Assembly (NCBI GenBank): GCA_964529155.1
Contig: CAZGVV010000064.1
Coordinates: 1 to 10,585, forward strand
Length of the DNA: 10,585 nucleotides
Direction of reading: 5' to 3'
Origin: CAZGVV01 sp964529155
Lineage (GTDB): Bacteria > Pseudomonadota > Alphaproteobacteria > Rickettsiales > SXRF01
Below are positions 5,951-10,585 of this stretch, piece after piece. Position 1 is the stretch's first letter; every line of letters begins with the position of its first letter. A program made the translations under genes and the position numbers. The notes under the pieces are model-generated. The model was not told where the DNA came from. It was given only the letters and a program-made list of their open reading frames with translations, and ran no database searches.

Positions 5951-5956
5951 TACAAT
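5951..5956 (+). promoter_or_regulatory. Candidate −10 box for the ispH operon
   Basis: TACAAT matches five of six −10 bases and lies 19 bp before the ispH TTG start. The hexamer 17 bp upstream (TTAAAT) is a poor −35. TTGACT and TTGTCA copies in the repeat are closer to consensus but badly spaced for it. Confidence 0.3.
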
Positions 5957-5975
5957 TTCACGAAAGTGTTATTAG

Positions 5976-6911
5976 TTGAAATATCTCATCCTCGCACAAC
6001 CCCGTGGCTTTTGTGCCGGTGTGGACCGGGCGATTGCTATTGTGGAGCGGGCCTTGGCGCGGTATGGAGCGCCGATATATGTGCGGCATGAGATTGTTCA
6101 TAATCAATGGGTTGTGGATGATTTGCGCGCCAAAGGAGTGGTGTTCGTGGAGGACATTTCCGAAGTGCCGGATGGGGCGATCACCATTTTTTCCGCGCAT
6201 GGCACCTCTGACGCGGTAGAAAACGAGGCGCGCGGGCGAGGGCTTCCGGTCATAGATGCTACCTGCCCCTTAGTAACCAAGGTGCATAATGAAGCACGTC
6301 GCTATGCCGCTGAATCGCGCGATATTGTATTGATTGGTCATGCCGGGCATCCGGAAGTGGAAGGGACCAGTGGACGGGTGGCGTGCGAGGTGTATTTAGT
6401 GTCCACGGTGGATGACGTAGCCAAACTCGCCCCGCGGGATGCACACCAATTGGCGTATGTAACGCAAACCACACTGTCGGTGGATGATACACGGGTTATT
6501 GTAGCGGCACTGAAAGCACGGTTCCCCGATATCGCCGGGCCGGATTTGCGCGATATTTGTTATGCTACACAAAATAGGCAAAACGCGGTGCGGGCGTTGG
6601 CCGAACAGGTGGAAGTGCTTTTGGTGATCGGCGCGAGCAATAGCTCGAATTCTAACCGTTTACGAGATTTGGGGGAGGAGATTGGCGTGACCTCCTATCT
6701 TATCCCCGATGCACGGGCGATTAATCCGCTGTGGTTTTTACAGGCAAATGCAGTGGGCGTTACGGCCGGTGCATCGGCGCCGGAGCATTTGGTGGATGAG
6801 GTAGTGGCGGCGCTAAAGGCGCTGTATCCGCAAATAGCCATCAGCACCATGGACGGTATTATTGAAACCACGCGTTTCAAATTGCCGCCCGAAGTGGCGG
6901 ATGCTGCATGA
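5976..6911 (+). CDS. ispH: 4-hydroxy-3-methylbut-2-enyl diphosphate reductase
   Basis: Last enzyme of the MEP pathway: an iron–sulphur reductase that turns HMBPP into isopentenyl and dimethylallyl diphosphate. The 311-aa protein has the three cluster cysteines (Cys13 in GFCAGV, Cys97 in DATCPLV, Cys195 in DICYATQNRQ), the substrate histidines in EIVHN (His42) and GHPEVEGT (His125, with Glu127), and the SNSSNSNRL diphosphate loop (221–229). The start is a TTG at 5976: the codon directly before it is an in-frame TAG, and no ATG or GTG precedes the conserved QPRGFCAG, so TTG is forced. No strong Shine-Dalgarno is visible. It is the first gene of the rightward operon; its stop overlaps the next start as ATGA. 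The presence of ispH implies isoprenoid synthesis by the MEP route. Confidence 0.96.
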   Translation: MKYLILAQPRGFCAGVDRAIAIVERALARYGAPIYVRHEIVHNQWVVDDLRAKGVVFVEDISEVPDGAITIFSAHGTSDAVENEARGRGLPVIDATCPLVTKVHNEARRYAAESRDIVLIGHAGHPEVEGTSGRVACEVYLVSTVDDVAKLAPRDAHQLAYVTQTTLSVDDTRVIVAALKARFPDIAGPDLRDICYATQNRQNAVRALAEQVEVLLVIGASNSSNSNRLRDLGEEIGVTSYLIPDARAINPLWFLQANAVGVTAGASAPEHLVDEVVAALKALYPQIAISTMDGIIETTRFKLPPEVADAA

Positions 6912-8110
6912 GTGAGTGTTATGATATCGTTATCGCGGGTGCAGGTATGGTCGGGCTTTCACTGGCATGTGCATGTGCCCGTGAGGGATTCCGCGTGGCG
7001 GTGGTGGAGCGCACGCCATTTGAGCTGCAAGTGCAACCCGAATTTGACGGGCGCGTAAGCGCCATTGCCCTGTCCTCTAAACGTTTACTTGCCGCAGTGG
7101 GTGCATGGAAAGCAATGGAGCCGTTTGCCGAACCTATTTTAGATATTCGTGTTTCTGACCGCGATTCCCCTTTTTTTCTGCATTATGATTACCGCGAAGT
7201 GGGTAAAGAACCATTTGGCTGGATCGTAGAAAATCGCCATACGCGTATGGCATTGATGGACGCGGCGCAGCATCCGTCTATCACGCTGATTACAGGAACT
7301 ATTACGAAGTGGACTCCCGGTTTGCAAGAAGGGATGCTGACACTCAGCGATAAACGAGAAATTCGCACGTTGCTTGCCGTGGGGGCGGATGGAAAATATT
7401 CTACACTGCGTGAGCTTGCCAATATCCGCGTTATTGAGGCGGCGTATCGTCAGGCGGCGATTGTGTGCACCATTGCCCATACAAAGCCTCATCATGGTCT
7501 GGCGCAGGAGCGTTTTTTACCCGGTGGCCCGTTTGCGGTGCTGCCGATGCAGATAAATCAATCGTCATTGGTGTGGACCGAGGCGGCAGAGTGTGTGCAC
7601 GATTTTGTACGACTGCCAGAAGCAGAATTTGTGCAGGAAGTGCAGGAGCGGGTTGGCGATTACCTGGGGGAGATTACCACGGTAGGCCCACGCTTTTCTT
7701 ATCCGCTTTCTTTGCTGCATGCGGCTGAATACATCGCTCCACGGTTGGCGTTGATTGGTGATGCAGCGCATACGGTGCATCCAATTGCAGGCCAGGGCGT
7801 GAATCTGGGCTTCAGGGATGTGGCGGCGCTGGTGGATATTATCAGTACGCAAGCGCGCCTAGGGCACGATATAGGCAGCGAACGCGTGCTTGCAGCCTAT
7901 CCGCGTTGGCGGCGATTCGATAATCTGGCTATGCTTGCGGTAACCGATGGGCTGACGCGTTTATTTACTACCCAAGTGCCGCCACTGCCGTTTGCACGCG
8001 GTTTGGGGCTCTGGGCGATTGCACATTTGCCTCCGGCCAAGCGTTTTTTCATGCGGCATGCGATGGGGCTGACCGGTGATTTGCCACCATTGCTGCGTGA
8101 TGTAGCCTAA
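6908..8110 (+). CDS. UbiH/COQ6-family FAD-dependent ubiquinone-biosynthesis hydroxylase
   Basis: Flavoprotein monooxygenase that hydroxylates the aromatic ring of a ubiquinone precursor, acting at the membrane. The 400-aa protein has the three classic motifs: the Rossmann GAGMVG with a final acidic residue (VIAGAGMVGLSLACACAREG, about 8–27, then VVER), GADGKYSTLREL (159–170), and GDAAHTVHPIAGQGVNLGFRDVAAL (284–308), which contacts FAD and the substrate. ENRHTRMALM (108–117) matches the family's NRxxR segment. UbiH, UbiF, UbiI, UbiL and UbiM share these motifs, so I cannot say which ring position it modifies, and no symbol is given. The start overlaps the ispH stop (ATGA), which points to translational coupling and joins isoprenoid precursor supply with quinone ring modification. 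Confidence 0.93.
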   Translation: MSECYDIVIAGAGMVGLSLACACAREGFRVAVVERTPFELQVQPEFDGRVSAIALSSKRLLAAVGAWKAMEPFAEPILDIRVSDRDSPFFLHYDYREVGKEPFGWIVENRHTRMALMDAAQHPSITLITGTITKWTPGLQEGMLTLSDKREIRTLLAVGADGKYSTLRELANIRVIEAAYRQAAIVCTIAHTKPHHGLAQERFLPGGPFAVLPMQINQSSLVWTEAAECVHDFVRLPEAEFVQEVQERVGDYLGEITTVGPRFSYPLSLLHAAEYIAPRLALIGDAAHTVHPIAGQGVNLGFRDVAALVDIISTQARLGHDIGSERVLAAYPRWRRFDNLAMLAVTDGLTRLFTTQVPPLPFARGLGLWAIAHLPPAKRFFMRHAMGLTGDLPPLLRDVA

Positions 8111-8113
8111 ATT

Positions 8114-8341
8114 ATGGCTATCTGCCGTGGGGTTGAAGGTGCGTTTTTATATCTTTGCTTGCCCTTGCTGGTATTGCTGATGCATCTACGCGCACTTATG
8201 ATCGGCATCTTAGGGGGTGGGGCGATGCTGGATTATTGCAAATTAAACTTGGTGCATCTGGAGCATGCGTTGTTTGGCTGCTGGTTATTTACGCGTGGGT
8301 TCGGATGGTATTTTTTGGGTACGGCGTGGAGCCAGCGCTGA
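8114..8341 (+). CDS. Possible 75-aa membrane protein (doubtful)
   Basis: An ORF fills almost exactly the 230-bp space between the ubiquinone hydroxylase and queA. It begins 3 nt after the hydroxylase stop and ends TGATG over the queA start, the layout of a translationally coupled operon gene. The product is hydrophobic: one probable membrane segment around residues 10–38 (AFLYLCLPLLVLLMHLRALMIGILGGG) and a second, weaker one around 52–70 (HALFGCWLFTRGFGWYFLG). It resembles no family I know. Doubts: there is no Shine-Dalgarno, it is Cys- and Trp-rich, and the queA frame is also open and hydrophobic here, so hydrophobicity may only reflect T-rich DNA. It could be a real small protein, a decayed gene or non-coding spacer. 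Confidence 0.4.
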   Translation: MAICRGVEGAFLYLCLPLLVLLMHLRALMIGILGGGAMLDYCKLNLVHLEHALFGCWLFTRGFGWYFLGTAWSQR

Positions 8342-9369
8342 TGGATGTCGCTGCATTTGATTTCACCCTGCCGGATACACATATTGCTACTCGGCCCGTT
8401 ACCCCGCGGGAAGCAGCGCGATTATTAGTGGTGGGTGATGCCCTGGCCGATCATGTTATTGGTGATCTGCCGCAATTTGTGCAGGCAGGAGATGTGCTGG
8501 TATTCAATGATACGCGTGTGATGCCTGCACGATTATTTGGTCAACGTGGCGTTGGCCGGGTGGAAATTCTATTGCATAAAATGCATGGGGAATACTGGCA
8601 TTGCTTTGCAAGGCCTGCCAAGAAATTGCACCTTGGTGATCAAATAAAATTCTCTGAGGATATGTATGCCACGGTAGAGGATCGTTTAGAGAGTGGCGAG
8701 GTGGTATTACGATTTAATATAAGTGGTGCGGCATTTTATGAAGCATTAGCCCGCATAGGGCAGATGCCGCTGCCACCCTATATTGCTCGCATGCGACCGA
8801 CCGACGCACAAGATGCCACCGATTACCAGACCATATACGCCCGTGAGCAAGGCTCGGTGGCGGCTCCTACAGCCGGATTGCATTTTACGCCGCAATTGAT
8901 GGCGGCGTTACACGCGCGTGGGGTGCAGTGTGTGTATGTTACTTTACATGTTGGAGCTGGCACATTTCAGCCGGTGAAGGTGGAGAATACAAACGACCAT
9001 GTGATGCATGCGGAGACAGCGTTTATTTCCGCCGATGTTGCTGCCGCCATAAATGCAGCGCGTGCCGCCGGTGGGCGTGTGATCGCCGTGGGTACAACCA
9101 GCTTGCGCACGCTGGAATCCGCCGCCGATGAAAAAGGTATTATGCATCCATTTAATGGCGATACCCGTATTTTTATTACGCCGGGATACCAGTTCCGGGC
9201 AGTGGATATGTTGTTCACCAATTTCCACCTGCCACGGTCTACCTTGTTTATGCTGGTATCGGCTTTTTGCGGACTGAATCGGATGCAAGCGGCATATAAA
9301 CATGCAATTTCAATTGGTTATCGTTTCTATTCCTATGGCGATGCGTGTTTGCTATACAAAGCGGCATGA
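8341..9369 (+). CDS. queA: S-adenosylmethionine:tRNA ribosyltransferase-isomerase
   Basis: Transfers and isomerises the ribose of S-adenosylmethionine onto preQ1 at position 34 of tRNAs with GUN anticodons, giving epoxyqueuosine. The 342-aa protein is of family length. Motifs: FDFTLPDTHIATRPVTPREAARLLVV at the N-terminus, VLVFNDTRVMPARLFG (about 52–67), YAREQGSVAAPTAGLHFT, a VGAGTFQPVK segment, TTSLRTLESA, and the C-terminal NFHLPRSTLFMLVSAFCG with GYRFYSYGDACLL. The frame is open back to 8155, but the ATG at 8341 is chosen because the family starts a few residues before FDF and GGAG lies 9 nt upstream. Its start overlaps the small ORF (TGATG) and its stop overlaps the tgt start (ATGA). Pairing with tgt is common and places both steps of queuosine insertion in one transcript. 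Confidence 0.96.
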   Translation: MDVAAFDFTLPDTHIATRPVTPREAARLLVVGDALADHVIGDLPQFVQAGDVLVFNDTRVMPARLFGQRGVGRVEILLHKMHGEYWHCFARPAKKLHLGDQIKFSEDMYATVEDRLESGEVVLRFNISGAAFYEALARIGQMPLPPYIARMRPTDAQDATDYQTIYAREQGSVAAPTAGLHFTPQLMAALHARGVQCVYVTLHVGAGTFQPVKVENTNDHVMHAETAFISADVAAAINAARAAGGRVIAVGTTSLRTLESAADEKGIMHPFNGDTRIFITPGYQFRAVDMLFTNFHLPRSTLFMLVSAFCGLNRMQAAYKHAISIGYRFYSYGDACLLYKAA

Positions 9370-10478
9370 CAGTTACGTTTACCCTCCACGCCACCGACGG
9401 ACCCGCCCGCACCGGCCTGATTGAAACCGCGCATGGGAATATTCGTACGCCTGCGTTTATGCCGGTTGGCACGGCGGGCACGGTAAAGGGCATGCTGCCG
9501 GAATCCGTGGCGCAGACGGGGGCGGATATTTTGTTGGGGAATACGTACCATCTTATGTTGCGCCCCGGCGCTGAACGGGTGGCACGATTAGGCGGATTAC
9601 ATAAATTCATGCACTGGAATAAGCCCATTTTGACCGATTCAGGCGGGTTTCAGGTGATGTCACTTTCCAAGCTGCGTAAGATTACCGAAGAAGGTGTAAC
9701 GTTTCAGTCGCATCTGGACGGGGACACCATCTTGCTTACGCCGGAGCGGGCAATGGAGATTCAAGGGTTGCTGGGTAGTGATATTCAAATGGTCCTGGAC
9801 GAATGCACACCCTACCCCTCCACTGAGGTGCAGGCGGCAGAGTCCATGCGCCGATCAATGCGCTGGGCGGAGCGGTCCAAGGCGGCGTTCTGGGTAAAGC
9901 CGGGGCAGGGTGTGTTTGGCATCGTTCAAGGGGGCATGTACCCGCATTTACGCGCCGAATCAGCAGCGGCCTTGCAAGATATCGGCTTTGACGGTTATGC
10001 GGTGGGTGGTTTGGCGGTGGGAGAAGAGCAGGACATTATGTTTGAGACGCTGGAAGCAAGCGTCGTGCACTTGCCCACTGACCGCCCGCGTTATTTAATG
10101 GGGGTGGGCAAGCCGGACGACATTGTGGGGGCGGTGCTGCGCGGAATTGATATGTTCGATTGCGTGATTCCCACCCGCTCTGGCCGCTTTGCCCGCGCCT
10201 ATACCCATGACGGTGAGCGCAATTTACGCAACGCGCAATATGCTGATGATGCCACGCCGTTGGAAGAAAATTGCCCATGCCCAGCCTGTCAGCATTATTC
10301 GCGGGCCTATTTGCATCATTTATTTAAAGCCGAAGAAATGCTCGGTGCGATGCTGCTTTCTTGGCATAATTTAACGTTTTATCAGCGGCTTATGCAGGGT
10401 TTGAGGGATGCTATTACTGCCGGTGGAGTCCAGGACCATGCAAAAGCTTTTCTGACTAAATATCGCGCAGTGGATTGA
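9366..10478 (+). CDS. tgt: tRNA-guanine transglycosylase
   Basis: Swaps guanine 34 of tRNA-Asp, -Asn, -His and -Tyr for preQ1, a step in queuosine synthesis. The 370-aa protein is complete by family length. Visible sites: Asp91 in TDSGGFQVMSL (general acid/base), GIVQGG (185–190) and GGLAVGE (214–220) for base recognition, Asp265 in DMFDCVIPTRSGR (nucleophile), and the zinc site Cys303, Cys305, Cys308 and His334 (CPCPAC … WHN). The ATG at 9366, overlapping the queA stop, is preferred over an in-frame GTG at 9345 because the conserved TFTLHATDG start follows it. No strong Shine-Dalgarno is present, so translation is probably coupled to queA. Its stop codon lies inside the −35 box of the tRNA promoter downstream. 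Confidence 0.97.
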   Translation: MTVTFTLHATDGPARTGLIETAHGNIRTPAFMPVGTAGTVKGMLPESVAQTGADILLGNTYHLMLRPGAERVARLGGLHKFMHWNKPILTDSGGFQVMSLSKLRKITEEGVTFQSHLDGDTILLTPERAMEIQGLLGSDIQMVLDECTPYPSTEVQAAESMRRSMRWAERSKAAFWVKPGQGVFGIVQGGMYPHLRAESAAALQDIGFDGYAVGGLAVGEEQDIMFETLEASVVHLPTDRPRYLMGVGKPDDIVGAVLRGIDMFDCVIPTRSGRFARAYTHDGERNLRNAQYADDATPLEENCPCPACQHYSRAYLHHLFKAEEMLGAMLLSWHNLTFYQRLMQGLRDAITAGGVQDHAKAFLTKYRAVD

Positions 10479-10502
10479 CAAACCGCTTTCCATGCGTATG
10501 GT
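10475..10502 (+). promoter_or_regulatory. Candidate tRNA-Lys promoter
   Basis: A perfect −35 TTGACA (10475–10480) contains the tgt TGA stop. A −10 TATGGT (10497–10502, four of six) follows after 16 bp. Transcription would start near 10509, giving a leader of about 24 nt before the tRNA. No terminator is visible between tgt and this site. Confidence 0.55.
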
Positions 10503-10532
10503 ACAGCCCTCAAATCGCTTCAATGCGTAGAT

Positions 10533-10585
10533 GATCCGGTAGCTCAGTCGGTAGAGCACCTGACTTTTAATCAGGTTGTCGCGGG
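10533..10585 (+). tRNA. tRNA-Lys (anticodon UUU), 3' part beyond window
   Basis: The first 53 nt fold as a tRNA. Acceptor strand GATCCGG (10533–10539), TA, D stem GCTC/GAGC (10542–10545 with 10554–10557) around AGTCGGTA, anticodon stem CCTGA/TCAGG (10559–10563 with 10571–10575), loop CTTTTAA with anticodon TTT at 10566–10568, a 5-nt variable loop, and GCGGG starting the T stem. The T loop, 3' acceptor strand and CCA position are outside the window, so the acceptor pairing cannot be checked. Confidence 0.93.

Noticed and set aside
8155..8340. A 62-residue N-terminal extension of QueA with a hydrophobic segment
   Set aside because: QueA is a soluble enzyme of about 340–350 aa, and the ATG at 8341 has a ribosome site and matches the family start.

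Overview
The window comes from a bacterium, most likely an alphaproteobacterium. The PNPase, S15, UbiH-family, queuosine and ZapE proteins all read as alphaproteobacterial types, and the coding DNA is roughly 55% GC. A run of 10 Ns inside pnp shows that this is a draft assembly, probably scaffolded or metagenomic. Genus and order cannot be named from the sequence alone.

Left half, minus strand (read from high to low coordinates): panC (pantothenate synthesis) overlaps pyrE (pyrimidine synthesis) by 4 bp. Next come rbfA (30S maturation), rpsO (ribosomal protein S15) and pnp (polynucleotide phosphorylase), which runs off the left edge. This is the familiar rbfA–rpsO–pnp expression/RNA-turnover cluster, but the truB that usually sits between rbfA and rpsO is missing. 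The spacers on both sides of rpsO carry imperfect palindromes built of 7-bp units.

Middle: zapE (AFG1-like cell-division ATPase) runs rightward, divergent from panC, with about 25–50 bp between the start codons. It collides tail to tail (4-bp overlap) with an unrecognised 121-aa gene on the minus strand. That gene is only about 35% GC and looks foreign next to its neighbours. The spacer beyond it holds a 16-bp tandem duplication.

Right half, plus strand: one tightly packed operon, ispH – ubiH-family hydroxylase – a doubtful 75-codon membrane ORF – queA – tgt. Every junction is an overlap or a gap of a few bases (ATGA, 3 nt, TGATG, ATGA). IspH supplies isoprenoid precursors, and the UbiH-type enzyme modifies the quinone ring that carries an isoprenoid tail. 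Tgt inserts preQ1 into tRNA and QueA converts it to epoxyqueuosine. A tRNA-Lys(UUU) gene begins at the right edge and is cut off in its T stem; a good promoter overlaps the tgt stop codon.

Most of the window is conserved housekeeping DNA. I see no CRISPR array, transposon, phage gene or defence system, and nothing that I would call a new system. The items most worth a second look are the heptamer palindromes around rpsO, a possible chimeric pnp end in the first ~32 bases, the AT-rich orphan gene with its repeat-bearing promoter region, and the small coupled ORF before queA.
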